Source of the DNA: Bacteriovoracaceae bacterium UBA6200
Lineage (GTDB): Bacteria; Bdellovibrionota; Bacteriovoracia; Bacteriovoracales; Bacteriovoracaceae
DNA: 64,000 nucleotides
Reading direction: 5' to 3'
Assembly: GCA_002422605.1 (NCBI GenBank)
Contig: DISW01000006.1
Span: forward strand, 68,665 to 132,664
Below, one piece after another: positions 25,726-34,589 of this stretch (position 1 is its first letter; each line of letters starts with the position of its first letter). A program made the translations under genes and the position numbers. Below the pieces are notes generated by a model that was given only the letters and a program-made list of their open reading frames with translations, did not search any database and was not told the DNA's origin.

Positions 25726-26895
25726 TTATCCCAATGAACGGACTATTTGGACAAATGATTGATTTTCTTTTCTAAAGTAGGAAAAAGAAAAATAACTAAA
25801 AATTAGTGAGATTCCGAATGGTATTATCAAGCTTATAACCATGTGGCCTAGATCCAATTGCACAGGTAGCTGTCTTTCCACGAAAATGTCTGGCATCAAT
25901 GTGTGACCAAATTTCTCGAGAAGAAGTAAGGCCATGTAACCACATAAACCGCCTACTAAAACTGTCAGTCCGGAGAGGATTAAAGTAAATTTAAAACATA
26001 GACCAATGAGCTTTTTTTGAGACATTCCGAGAATCCAGAAACTCATTAAATCCCGGCGTATTTTAGAATAAAAGATAAGTAGCCCTGAAGTAATCGCAAT
26101 CGCTACAAGTAAACTCATACTAATGAATAGAAATAACATGACTTTAGTTTCAAGATTAAGAGACCACACTAAAGCCTCATTCATCTCTTCCCACGATATA
26201 ATTCTTTTTGGGATGACTGTATCGAAAGACTTTAGCTGATTTAATAACGATTCTGGAATTTCCCCGAATAATCGTATCTGATTTACTCCAGGATTCCTGA
26301 GAAGATTTTGGACTAAACCTAGTCTTCCCCAGATCTCAAAATCATCTACTTCTACTAGCTCTGTATAAAGATAATCCGAAAGTGTTTCATTGGTAAAGCG
26401 CGGTACCTCACCCATTAATGAATCTGTCACACCTGGTGCAATAACTTGGACTTCATCTAAAAACTGGAGTTTAATTTTACTGGAAAGATCACTTCCCATG
26501 ACCAGACCGCTAAAATCTTTATTGGCCAGAAATGCAGGTCTTTCATCATCTAAATCAATTCCATGAAGCTTGGCCGGGGCCACAAAATTTCGGTGCTTAA
26601 GCATCACTTCCACTTCAAGTTCCGAATAAAAAGGAATAGCATTTTTTCGAAGAACTTCTTTTAATTCCTCCAGAGATTCACTCGTCACCTGATCAAAAAT
26701 AATCAAATGAGTTCCATGAATGCTCTTTGAGCGACCGACAAGTCCTGCTTGTAGACCTCCCATAATTCCCTGAATCACCATCAGACTGAAGGCAGAAAGG
26801 AAAAGACCCGTCACAGCTATGAATAATAGCCGTTGACGAGTCTTCGCTCTTAAAATGTAGGTAAAGAAATAACTAAAAAAGGGCCAGGTTCTCAA
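25726..26895 (-). CDS. LolC/LolE-like ABC transporter permease (FtsX family)
   Basis: The 389-residue protein has a first membrane segment near residues 20-45 (RLLFIAVTGLFLSAFSLMVI), a periplasmic MacB-type domain of about 200 residues, then three membrane segments (LFLFISMSLLVAIAITSGLLIFY and two more C-terminal). This is the layout of lipoprotein-releasing permeases. It begins with TTG overlapping the fadJ stop (TTGA), so it is translationally coupled to a beta-oxidation gene. Neither an ATPase (LolD) nor a second permease is present in the window. If it works in lipoprotein or lipid release, its partners are encoded elsewhere. The last residues (VQIVRSLG) end without a terminator. Confidence 0.82.
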   Translation of the reverse strand: MRTWPFFSYFFTYILRAKTRQRLLFIAVTGLFLSAFSLMVIQGIMGGLQAGLVGRSKSIHGTHLIIFDQVTSESLEELKEVLRKNAIPFYSELEVEVMLKHRNFVAPAKLHGIDLDDERPAFLANKDFSGLVMGSDLSSKIKLQFLDEVQVIAPGVTDSLMGEVPRFTNETLSDYLYTELVEVDDFEIWGRLGLVQNLLRNPGVNQIRLFGEIPESLLNQLKSFDTVIPKRIISWEEMNEALVWSLNLETKVMLFLFISMSLLVAIAITSGLLIFYSKIRRDLMSFWILGMSQKKLIGLCFKFTLILSGLTVLVGGLCGYMALLLLEKFGHTLMPDIFVERQLPVQLDLGHMVISLIIPFGISLIFSYFSFSYFRKENQSFVQIVRSLG

Positions 26896-29018
26896 AGGTC
26901 GTAAAACTTTTTCTTATCGTTAATCATCATGGATAAGAAAGGCGCCATTTGATATCGGTCGGCGTTTACTTCTTTAGCAAAGTTATTAAGGCGTTCTGCT
27001 ATCTGGTCTAAACCTTCCTGATCGGCCCACTTACAAAGGCCACCGCGGAACGGAGGGAAGCCAGTTCCATAAATCATTCCGATATCAACCGTTTCGGCCT
27101 TATCCACAATTTTGTCAGCAAAAATATAGGCGGCTTCATTAACCATTGGCAAGAAAAGACGCATTTGAATTTCCATTTCATCTTTACGGACTTTTTTCTG
27201 GGGAAGAAGTTTTGCTATCTCAAGATTTTTCTCGATAACTTTTCCCTTATCATCGTAGAGGTAGAAACCTTTATTATTTTTCTTGCCTAAAAGTTTGGCC
27301 TCAAGAAGTTTTGAAGCCAGTTCACTTGGAGTGGCCCTCTCTCCAAGACCATCATGCATGATTTTTCCAACTTTCACACATACATCCAAACCGATTTCAT
27401 CCATCAACCGGCAAGGCCCCATGGGCATACCAAAATTGAGAGCGGCATCGTCCAAGGCTTCAATAGAGACACCCTCTTCCAGAAGATAGGCGGCTTCGTT
27501 TAAGTAAGGGGCCAGAATTCTATTTACAAGAAATCCTGGGCCATCCTTAACCACAATAGGTGTTTTCTTAACATCCAGAACCCATTTAACCAAAGTATCA
27601 ATTGTTTCTTTGGTCGCTCTTTCATGGGTAATAATTTCGACAAGAGGCATTTTATTAACAGGGTTAAAGAAATGAAGTCCAGCAAAACGACCAGGATTTT
27701 TCAAGGACTTACTCATCTCTTCAACAGATAAAGATGATGTGTTGCTGGTAAGTAAACAGTCATCCTTTACATAATCTTCAATCTCAGCAAAAACTTTTTT
27801 CTTAATATCCATATTCTCAACTACTGCTTCCACTACCAAATCAACAGATTTGAAACCTTCGAAGTTTAGTGTTGGATCAATGGAGCGCATTTTCCGATTG
27901 AAGTCATCATTACTCATACGCTTTCTTTTAACGAGTGCTGAAAAATTCTGGGAAGCTTGTTTTAGACCTAATTCCAGGGCTTCAGGAGTCAAATCTTTCA
28001 TTAAAGGAGCTTGATTGTTCTGTGCAAAGAGCCATGCAATACCACCGCCCATAACACCTGCTCCAAGAACCGCCCCTTTTCTAACAGTGGGGAGTTTGTC
28101 TTTATTCTCAAGCTTCTTGGAATTATCTGTTAGAAAGAAAATATGCTGAAGGTTTTTACTCTGAGAACTTTGAGATAACTCAGCAAATGCTTCGGCTTCT
28201 AGAGAAAGATAATCGGCACGATTTTTCGTCGCTCCACTCTCCAGAACTTCTAAAATTTTCAGAGGGGCCGGATAAAATCCCTTAGATGTTTCAAGAACTT
28301 TTTCTCGCGCCTTTTGAAAGATAATTTTTCTTGTAAGAAAGTTATCTACGATTTGTTTTTCAACTTCTTCTTTCATGCTTCTCTTCTTACCAGTCTTTTT
28401 TTCAAGGAGATAAGTTTTAGCAAGCTCTTTCATTCGCTCAGTTGGAAGCATGGCATCCGCGAGACCTAGTTGAAGTGTTTTTCTTCCCTTAATCTGTCGG
28501 CCGGTAAGAATCATATCAAGCGCAGTCGTAAGACCAACTTTCTTAGGAAGCCGGTAAGTTCCACCAAAACCTGGAAGGACACCCAACATTACTTCAGGAA
28601 GACCTAGAGCAGTCTTAGAATTATCTGAGACAAAAATCTTTTTACAGGCGAGTGATAATTCCAGTCCTCCACCGAGACATACCCCATCAACCAGGGCGGC
28701 TGTGGGCATTTTAAGATCTTCTAGACCGTTAAAAATACTATGAGCTTCATCAAGTGCCCGGAGTGCCTCAGCTTCTGATTTTAATTCGTTAATAACTGAA
28801 ATATCCATTCCTGCCAGAAAGACTCCTGGCTTATGTGAAAAGAAGATTAAACCTTTAACGGCCTTCTTATTATCAAGTGCCTTTGCTTCAGCAATCGCAG
28901 CTTTTAATTCTTCCAATGTTTCACGGGTCAATGTGGTCATGGACTTTTTTTCATACTTTCCAAATCCAACCCAAAGTAATTCATCTTTTGTTTCAACAGT
29001 AAGATTTTGATAGCTCAT
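26892..29018 (-). CDS. fadJ: Bifunctional enoyl-CoA hydratase/3-hydroxyacyl-CoA dehydrogenase
   Basis: The 708-residue protein combines an N-terminal crotonase domain (KGLIFFSHKPGVFLAGMD and GVCLGGGLELSLACKK, plus GLPEVMLGVLPGFGGTYR with catalytic Glu) with an NAD-binding domain (RKGAVLGAGVMGGGIAWL), and the dehydrogenase C-terminal domain (RFAGLHFFNPVNKMPLVEII). It catalyses hydration and oxidation steps of fatty-acid beta-oxidation in the cytoplasm. Size and domain order match FadB/FadJ; the partner thiolase gene lies immediately upstream, in the fadI-fadJ arrangement. In a predator this would burn prey lipids; that role is inferred. Confidence 0.93.
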   Translation of the reverse strand: MSYQNLTVETKDELLWVGFGKYEKKSMTTLTRETLEELKAAIAEAKALDNKKAVKGLIFFSHKPGVFLAGMDISVINELKSEAEALRALDEAHSIFNGLEDLKMPTAALVDGVCLGGGLELSLACKKIFVSDNSKTALGLPEVMLGVLPGFGGTYRLPKKVGLTTALDMILTGRQIKGRKTLQLGLADAMLPTERMKELAKTYLLEKKTGKKRSMKEEVEKQIVDNFLTRKIIFQKAREKVLETSKGFYPAPLKILEVLESGATKNRADYLSLEAEAFAELSQSSQSKNLQHIFFLTDNSKKLENKDKLPTVRKGAVLGAGVMGGGIAWLFAQNNQAPLMKDLTPEALELGLKQASQNFSALVKRKRMSNDDFNRKMRSIDPTLNFEGFKSVDLVVEAVVENMDIKKKVFAEIEDYVKDDCLLTSNTSSLSVEEMSKSLKNPGRFAGLHFFNPVNKMPLVEIITHERATKETIDTLVKWVLDVKKTPIVVKDGPGFLVNRILAPYLNEAAYLLEEGVSIEALDDAALNFGMPMGPCRLMDEIGLDVCVKVGKIMHDGLGERATPSELASKLLEAKLLGKKNNKGFYLYDDKGKVIEKNLEIAKLLPQKKVRKDEMEIQMRLFLPMVNEAAYIFADKIVDKAETVDIGMIYGTGFPPFRGGLCKWADQEGLDQIAERLNNFAKEVNADRYQMAPFLSMMINDKKKFYDL

Positions 29019-29029
29019 AGGAACTCCGC

Positions 29030-30319
29030 TTAAACTTTAAGGTTCTCAATTACAACTGCACCGCCTTGTCCGCCACCGATGCATAATGTGGCAAGACCAT
29101 ATCTTTGACGACGACGTTTTAATTCATGGGCAAGTGTGACCACCAAACGCGATCCGGTAGAACCAACTGGATGTCCTAATGCAATCCCACCACCGTTGAC
29201 GTTAAGTTTTTCCAGAGGAATTTCACCTACCACTTCGTCGATTCCCCATTTAGAAGAAAGCGATTTATCTTTCATAACTTTCATACAGCCAATAACTTGA
29301 GAGGCGAAAGCTTCATTAAGTTCAACCAGATCCATTTGATCCATCGTAAACCCTGTGCGTTTAAGGACTCCATGAGTGGCAAGAACTGGACCGAGTCCCA
29401 TTCTCTCAGGCTCAAGTCCATGGAAGTGATAATCCACTAAACGGGCCATTGGATCTAGGTTATATTTTTTTACAGCTTCTTCAGAGGCAAGGAGCCACAT
29501 AGAACCGCCATCTGTGATAGGACAAGAATTACCAACAGTGACGGTACCCGTTTCTTTTTCAAAATAAGGCTTTAATTTACCAAGGCCTTCAACTGTTGAA
29601 TTGGCACGGAAGCCCATATCATCGGCAATCATTTTATCGAGTTTGGCCCCAGCTGTGATAGGAAGAATTTCTTCACGAAATTTACCTTCTTTAGTGGCGG
29701 CCGCTGTCTTGTGGTGAGAAAGATTGGCAAACTCATCCTGCTCCAGACGAGAAATCCCGAGTTCACGAGCTAGAGTTTCTGCCGTTTGTCCCATATTTTT
29801 GCCGCAGAAAGGATCTGTGAGCCCTTGCTCGATAGCAATAACCGGCGCCAGAAAATGAGGTCGAAAAGAAGAGATGATTTTTAATTTTTGAGCGGGAGAT
29901 TTGGCCCCCATGAGAGCAATGAAGAAGTCTGTCATGTGCTTATTATAAATTAGCGGCATTTGAGACATGTTTTCAACTCCACCCGCAAAGATCAAATTAC
30001 TTCTGCCAGAGGCAATTTTATCATAGGCCTGAGAAAGAGCTTCCATTCCTGAAGCACAATTCCGGTGAACAGAGTAACCGGAAGTTTTTTTATTAAGACC
30101 TGCTTCCAGAGCAATAACTCTTCCAATATTTGGATATTTCGCTGGAGTTCCAGTGTTACCAACAATCACTTCATCGATTTGATCTAAAGGTAGCGCATAC
30201 TTATCTACCAAGTGGCGAATAAGGTAATGACCTAAAAAAGGGGCCGCAATTTCTTTTAATTCAGTTCCAGCTTTAACTTGAGGCGTACGCTTACCATTAA
30301 CGAGATAAACCGGTTTCAT
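29030..30319 (-). CDS. fadI: 3-ketoacyl-CoA thiolase
   Basis: The 429-residue enzyme has the thiolase nucleophile C88 in VHRNCASGMEA, the C-terminal NGGGIALGHPVGSTGSR with active His, and LATLCIGGGQGGAVVIE with the second catalytic Cys. It cleaves 3-ketoacyl-CoA to acetyl-CoA and a shortened acyl-CoA, the last step of beta-oxidation. It is the first gene of a tight operon with fadJ (11 bases apart) and the FtsX-like permease. Length (about 430) fits FadI better than the 390-residue FadA/AtoB type. Confidence 0.92.
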   Translation of the reverse strand: MKPVYLVNGKRTPQVKAGTELKEIAAPFLGHYLIRHLVDKYALPLDQIDEVIVGNTGTPAKYPNIGRVIALEAGLNKKTSGYSVHRNCASGMEALSQAYDKIASGRSNLIFAGGVENMSQMPLIYNKHMTDFFIALMGAKSPAQKLKIISSFRPHFLAPVIAIEQGLTDPFCGKNMGQTAETLARELGISRLEQDEFANLSHHKTAAATKEGKFREEILPITAGAKLDKMIADDMGFRANSTVEGLGKLKPYFEKETGTVTVGNSCPITDGGSMWLLASEEAVKKYNLDPMARLVDYHFHGLEPERMGLGPVLATHGVLKRTGFTMDQMDLVELNEAFASQVIGCMKVMKDKSLSSKWGIDEVVGEIPLEKLNVNGGGIALGHPVGSTGSRLVVTLAHELKRRRQRYGLATLCIGGGQGGAVVIENLKV

Positions 30320-30369
30320 TTTGAAGTCCTTTTCATTGGGAAAATCTAGTTTAAACTGCCCTTATTCTA

Positions 30370-30390
30370 AATCATCCATGAGCAATGATT
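30370..30390. promoter_or_regulatory. Candidate operator upstream of fadI
   Basis: AATCAT (30370-30375) and ATGATT (30385-30390) form an inverted repeat with a 9-base spacer about 50 bases upstream of the fadI start. The position suits a fatty-acid-responsive repressor site (TetR-type), but the sequence matches no consensus I can name. Confidence 0.3.
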
Positions 30391-30442
30391 AAGACAAAAG
30401 CAATTTACTCAACTTAAATATTTAAGAGGGATGCGCCAAAAT

Positions 30443-30473
30443 AAAAAAGCCCCGGATGGACCAGGGCTTTTTT
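30443..30473. terminator. Terminator of the outer-membrane protein gene
   Basis: AAAAAAGCCC (30443-30452) pairs with GGGCTTTTTT (30464-30473) around an 11-base loop. It has T tracts in both directions. On the minus strand it lies 27 bases after the barrel protein gene and isolates it from the fad operon. Confidence 0.88.
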
Positions 30474-30499
30474 CGAGGAGAAATCGGTGGAGTAGTACT

Positions 30500-31639
30500 T
30501 TAGAAAATAATAACTGCACCTGCAAAAATTGAAAGAGCGTTTGAGTTGATGATTTCTTCACCAAGATCGCGAAGTCTCGCTTGATCCGGAGAAGAACCGC
30601 CATTTTTAGCTGACTTCGAAGACAAGCTGTCTCCAAGACCAGTCGAGTAAGCAGCTTCTAAGTTAATCCCAAAACCAGACGTGATCATAATCTCTGAACC
30701 AAGCAAGACCTGACCAGACACATAACTAGTGTTGTATTCTTCCTTACCGTAAGAATAAGCATACATTGGGTCATAACCAGAATTATTGTCATTATACTTT
30801 AAGCTGGCACGGTTATAACCTAATCCTGCTCCAAGATAAGGACGAAATCTTTCACTATTAGTAATAAAAAATTTCCCGTAAATATCAGCGCCCATGTTGC
30901 GGTACTGGATTTCACGGCCCTTCATACCAAACATATTGTTGTAATTGTTATTCATGTAGAAGCCGTTATTGCCGTAATCGTCAGTTTTAAGTTGAGCGAA
31001 ATTAAAGCCAATACCTACGCTAAAACGTGAATTAATGTTCGATTCAAGTCGAATACCAGTTGAGATCTCAGCTTCAAGCTGCTCAAGCTCACCGTTATAC
31101 GAAGTTCCTCCCACAAAAGGAAGAAACTTAATTTGCTCGAAGCTGCCGCTACTTACCGGAGAAACTTCAGCTGTAGAAACAACCGGAGCCGCTTGTTGAA
31201 CCTGAATCTGTTGTTCAACTTCTACTTTTTTATTCTTCTTATATTTGTTTTTAAAAGGATCACATTCAGAAGCATCAGATTCTTCCATTATACAACGAAG
31301 TTTTTTCTGATTATCTTCATACTTCTGATTGAAATCTTTAATCGCTTGAGTCGATTCGATTTTTTGATCGATGTACTCTTCCTGACTATCAATAAGCTTT
31401 TCAGTTTGATTAGTAAGTTTGCCAAGGTCTTTGGCCTTTTCTTTATTGAGCTGAGTACCCATCTTCTGCTTATTAAGCTCAGATCGGATCTGTTCAAGCT
31501 CACCGTCAGTCACTTGCTTTTCAGCAAGGTAACCATCAACGTTAATCGGGTCAGAGTTTAAAATCTGTTCACCGGACTGGGCATAGGCAGTGGCAAAACT
31601 TAAAGATAGTGCCAAAACCAAAAGGTTTGTTTTTTTCAT
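30500..31639 (-). CDS. Outer-membrane beta-barrel protein with coiled-coil N-terminus
   Basis: The 379-residue product has an export signal (LLVLALSLSFATAYA), a charged helical region of about 100 residues (LEQIRSELNKQK, QEEYIDQKIESTQAI), then a Gln/Val-rich linker (EVEQQIQVQQAAPVV). An eight-strand-like barrel follows from about residue 165 (SGSFEQIKFLPFVGG, RFSVGIGFNFAQL, YLGAGLGYNRASL, VLLGSEIMITSGFGI). It ends in Phe (AGAVIIF), as BAM-assembled proteins do. The barrel is OmpW/OmpA-like in size. The periplasmic coiled coil could connect with the cell wall. GAGGAGGAG upstream is a very strong ribosome site, so expression is probably high. Confidence 0.82.
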   Translation of the reverse strand: MKKTNLLVLALSLSFATAYAQSGEQILNSDPINVDGYLAEKQVTDGELEQIRSELNKQKMGTQLNKEKAKDLGKLTNQTEKLIDSQEEYIDQKIESTQAIKDFNQKYEDNQKKLRCIMEESDASECDPFKNKYKKNKKVEVEQQIQVQQAAPVVSTAEVSPVSSGSFEQIKFLPFVGGTSYNGELEQLEAEISTGIRLESNINSRFSVGIGFNFAQLKTDDYGNNGFYMNNNYNNMFGMKGREIQYRNMGADIYGKFFITNSERFRPYLGAGLGYNRASLKYNDNNSGYDPMYAYSYGKEEYNTSYVSGQVLLGSEIMITSGFGINLEAAYSTGLGDSLSSKSAKNGGSSPDQARLRDLGEEIINSNALSIFAGAVIIF

Positions 31640-31747
31640 ACACTCCTCCTCGAAAGGAAATGATAATATGCGTCAACAATAAACGATTATTCGATTTGCC
31701 GAAACAGAAACGGCCCGAGGAGGTAAAACTTACACAAAGTGTCAAAA

Positions 31748-31975
31748 CTATCGACGAATAAGGATAGGAAAGGTCCGATAACGACCTGTAGGGTCTTGAT
31801 TTAACTGTGTTTTGAACTGATTTATAGGTCCACCAATAAGCCCCTGAGGGTTACTTATGACGTATTCATCCATCTTTTTAAAGAAGGTAATCCCCAGAGA
31901 AGCGCAAACCAGTATTAATAAGAGGTACTCAACCGCCGTCTGCCCATGTTCAGATTTTATCAAAAAACAAATCAT
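31748..31975 (-). CDS. Flp-type (class III) prepilin
   Basis: The 75-residue protein has a short positively charged leader and a G11|Q12 prepilin-peptidase site followed by QTAVEYLLLILV, with Glu at position +5 and a hydrophobic helix. That is the Flp/Tad pilin signature. The mature protein would be about 64 residues. It follows the degenerate Rossmann protein gene by 14 bases on the same strand, placing it at the end of the envelope operon. No tad genes (cpaA-F, tadE, rcp) are in the window, so assembly proteins must be encoded elsewhere. It could alternatively be a pseudopilin. Confidence 0.78.
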   Translation of the reverse strand: MICFLIKSEHGQTAVEYLLLILVCASLGITFFKKMDEYVISNPQGLIGGPINQFKTQLNQDPTGRYRTFPILIRR

Positions 31976-31989
31976 GCCCTTATTATAGC

Positions 31990-33330
31990 CTAGTTTTCTT
32001 CAATTCCATAAGAGAGGGATAAAAATCCCAGAGTGTGGTAGCGGAAGGCTCCCCAATACTCAAACCCTTGAATTAATTGACTTTTCTCTAGTATCCTCAA
32101 AGGAAGGCGCTCTAAAACAGCCTGATGGCGCTTTCGAGAAGGTTTGATGCTCCGTAAATCTAAAGTTGCTCCCTCTATAGAACTAGGCACCACTGGCCCG
32201 TGACCAAAGGGAAGATTCGCCTCATCCTTCTTAAAGGATTCATTTAGCTCTTTCTCATAAAATGAGGGCTTAGAACCAGGAAGCTCAGGATAGGGCCAGT
32301 GATAGAAAGAGAATTCAGATCCCTCTGCTAAAACCCTATAAGGTCTTTCTGAACCTAAGAGTTCGGAGTCTGTCATATAAGATAATTTAGTCGGAGGGAA
32401 AGAGGCCATCAATCGCTTTTGAGGAATAACTTTTGTTTTACGAAAAATTCCAAATGGAGAATCTAAATGAAAAGGAACATCCTCCGGTAGGTGAGAAAAA
32501 AATAAAACTCTATCACCAGAAATCACCCCTTCAAAACTTGCGAGTAATAGATTTTCAAATTTATTTTCATGAATTTGCCAAAATTGGACAGAGCTTTCTT
32601 TGTAATCGCCGCCTAATAAGGAGAGCCTGCGCTTTAGCTGAGTTGAGAGAAAAAAATCATTCAATCGATGAATGGGAGACAATGATCTAAAAAAGTAAAA
32701 AGGAAGTTCTGAAGCGGAAAGACCAATTTTTAATCTATCCTCTGAGGATAATCCTAAGAGATGCAGAAGACCTGCAAACTTTAATGTTTTTGAATGTTGG
32801 TACTCTAGATTTAAAAAGTCTCCAAAACGGTGATAAATAGTTTTAAGCCACTTAGGTCCCTGGAGTTCAAAACTTTGTCCTTTAGGTCTCATGCTGGTTT
32901 CGAAGCACTGAAGTTCATATCGAGACAATTCTTTAAAAAAGTTCCGGTTGAATTCCTCATCGTCCACAGCATAGACCTGATCAAGATCAGTCTCATCCAG
33001 GAGTTCAGGAAATTTTCTAAGTAATTCTTTAATATTATCCAAGGGAGATCTTCCCAAATGAAGACGCTTTTTCTCAGTGACAAGATCAATTTGTGCTTCA
33101 ACCAGGAACTGTCTTAGATCCACCAATTCGGGAATCTCATACTTGTGCCCAAGACGGATAAGAGATTGAATTTCCAATTCCGATAAATAGAGTCCTGGGT
33201 AACTATCAACCTGAAAGCGTTTGTCATCTATAAGCAGGACAGTATTGTTCCTACTGAGAGAAATGATTCCTCTTATGAGAGAGAGAAGTCCCACGCCAAT
33301 AATAATTTCCTGATATCTATTTTTTAACAT
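31990..33330 (-). CDS. Degenerate Rossmann/FAD-type protein in an envelope operon
   Basis: The 446-residue protein begins EIIIGVGLLSLIRGIISLS then NTVLLIDDKR, which has the beta-alpha-beta shape of FAD/NAD-binding amine-oxidase-like proteins (GxGxxG, acidic end of strand 2), but the motif reads GVGLLS with Ser for the last Gly. The rest shows no recognised catalytic motif, so it may have lost redox activity. Its start overlaps the upstream KdtA-like gene by seven bases and a prepilin gene follows. The context (glycosyltransferases upstream) suggests a role in lipid A/core or surface polymer handling. Function is unknown. Confidence 0.6.
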   Translation of the reverse strand: MLKNRYQEIIIGVGLLSLIRGIISLSRNNTVLLIDDKRFQVDSYPGLYLSELEIQSLIRLGHKYEIPELVDLRQFLVEAQIDLVTEKKRLHLGRSPLDNIKELLRKFPELLDETDLDQVYAVDDEEFNRNFFKELSRYELQCFETSMRPKGQSFELQGPKWLKTIYHRFGDFLNLEYQHSKTLKFAGLLHLLGLSSEDRLKIGLSASELPFYFFRSLSPIHRLNDFFLSTQLKRRLSLLGGDYKESSVQFWQIHENKFENLLLASFEGVISGDRVLFFSHLPEDVPFHLDSPFGIFRKTKVIPQKRLMASFPPTKLSYMTDSELLGSERPYRVLAEGSEFSFYHWPYPELPGSKPSFYEKELNESFKKDEANLPFGHGPVVPSSIEGATLDLRSIKPSRKRHQAVLERLPLRILEKSQLIQGFEYWGAFRYHTLGFLSLSYGIEEN

Positions 33331-34589
33331 GAGGCCACAAACTCCCTAAATTGAGCATAGTCGCTAACCAATGAGGCTATTTTATCACGATCTTCCTGAA
33401 TTTTAGGTTCATTCAACCATGAAAGAAACTGTTCTGGAGTATTAACCTCGGAAATCCTCCCCCACTCTTCTGCAATATCGTATTCTGTAGAGCGATGATG
33501 AAAAGGGCCGCAGGAGATTCTTAAAGATCCGCTTATCAGTGGCTCAAGCACAGAGTGAATGCTCCCCTCAAAACCTCCACCAACGTAAGCAAAATCAAAG
33601 TCGCTATAAAGCTCACAAAGAATACCTTTTTTATTAATCAGCAGTGTATTGGCCGCTCTAAATTCTTCTGAATGCTCATTTAATTCAAAGTATTCTCGGC
33701 CCATTAAGTCCAGATACTCACGGAAGAGCGCCATTACCTCTTCATTTAGATTATGAGGAACAATCACGACCAAAGTGTCTTTGGGAATAGATTTTAATAG
33801 GAAAAGGTCACTAGGCCAGGCATTACCTAAGATGAGCTTCTGATCTTTTTTGTATAAGGACAAGTGAGAAGAAAATTCATGATAAAGAGGAAATAACTCT
33901 TTAAATTTCTCTTCTTTCTTTAGAATTCGGCGGCGAATCTGTTCAACCCGAAAATCAAAAAAGTGACCTGGAAAATTTAAACTTTCCCCAACTTCTGAAT
34001 CCTTTTCCCCTGAGTAAACCACAACATCAGCAAACTTAAGAAAAAGCTTTTTCCAAAAGGATGGTTTTTTATTTCGAGATCTTTCTTTTTTAAAAGTAAA
34101 CCAAACCAAGCGCAATTTATTTCCCTTCTTCATTCCCCATAAAAGAAATTCAGGAAAGAGATCATAACGAACCATGACAAGAGTTTTAGCTGTTACCCAA
34201 TGAGTGAATGAACGCCTTTCAATAAAAGGGAATAAGCGCAAAAGCGGATAGCGAAAATAACGAAGTTGCTCAGGGTAGCGGGCCCCTAATTTCATAATGG
34301 TCTTTTCTACACTTGGCGAAAAGAAAACCAATTCAACTTTTTTCCCGGCCCCAAGGAGGTCATCAATAAGCGGAGCCACTTGCTGAAACTCTCCCTCAGA
34401 GGAAACTTCAAAACAAATATCGGCCACGATGTTGTAGTCTTTAAAAGATTGGGCCCTGGCCTCAAACTTATTTTTTTTCTCAAATCGGATGCGGGAAGCA
34501 ATTTTACTATTTACTGAAAGAACAAGGGTCAGAATTTTTAAAAGAGGGAAATAGAGAAACCAGAACAAAAGGAAAAGTAGTAATCTCAT
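33324..34589 (-). CDS. KdtA-like 3-deoxy-manno-octulosonic-acid transferase
   Basis: The 421-residue protein has an N-terminal hydrophobic anchor (LLFLLFWFLYFPLLKILTL), then FEVSSEGEFQQVAPLID, the KdtA acceptor-side motif (usually SVGE), and MVRYDLFPEFLLWGMKKG in the place of the typical ETELWPN motif. The C-terminal half is a GT-B domain (ILGNAWPSDLFLLKSI, VVIVPHNL, EPLISGSLRISCG). Typical enzymes transfer Kdo to lipid A at the inner membrane. The altered motifs (SEGE for SVGE; RYD for ETE) mean that the substrate could differ. The start is coupled to the GT9 gene by an ATGA overlap. Confidence 0.75.
   Translation of the reverse strand: MRLLLFLLFWFLYFPLLKILTLVLSVNSKIASRIRFEKKNKFEARAQSFKDYNIVADICFEVSSEGEFQQVAPLIDDLLGAGKKVELVFFSPSVEKTIMKLGARYPEQLRYFRYPLLRLFPFIERRSFTHWVTAKTLVMVRYDLFPEFLLWGMKKGNKLRLVWFTFKKERSRNKKPSFWKKLFLKFADVVVYSGEKDSEVGESLNFPGHFFDFRVEQIRRRILKKEEKFKELFPLYHEFSSHLSLYKKDQKLILGNAWPSDLFLLKSIPKDTLVVIVPHNLNEEVMALFREYLDLMGREYFELNEHSEEFRAANTLLINKKGILCELYSDFDFAYVGGGFEGSIHSVLEPLISGSLRISCGPFHHRSTEYDIAEEWGRISEVNTPEQFLSWLNEPKIQEDRDKIASLVSDYAQFREFVASC

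Noticed and set aside
31133..31561. 142-codon plus-strand open frame
   Set aside because: It is antisense to the coiled-coil part of the outer-membrane protein gene and consists of Phe/Leu/Ile-rich noise; the minus frame has signal, barrel strands and terminal Phe.
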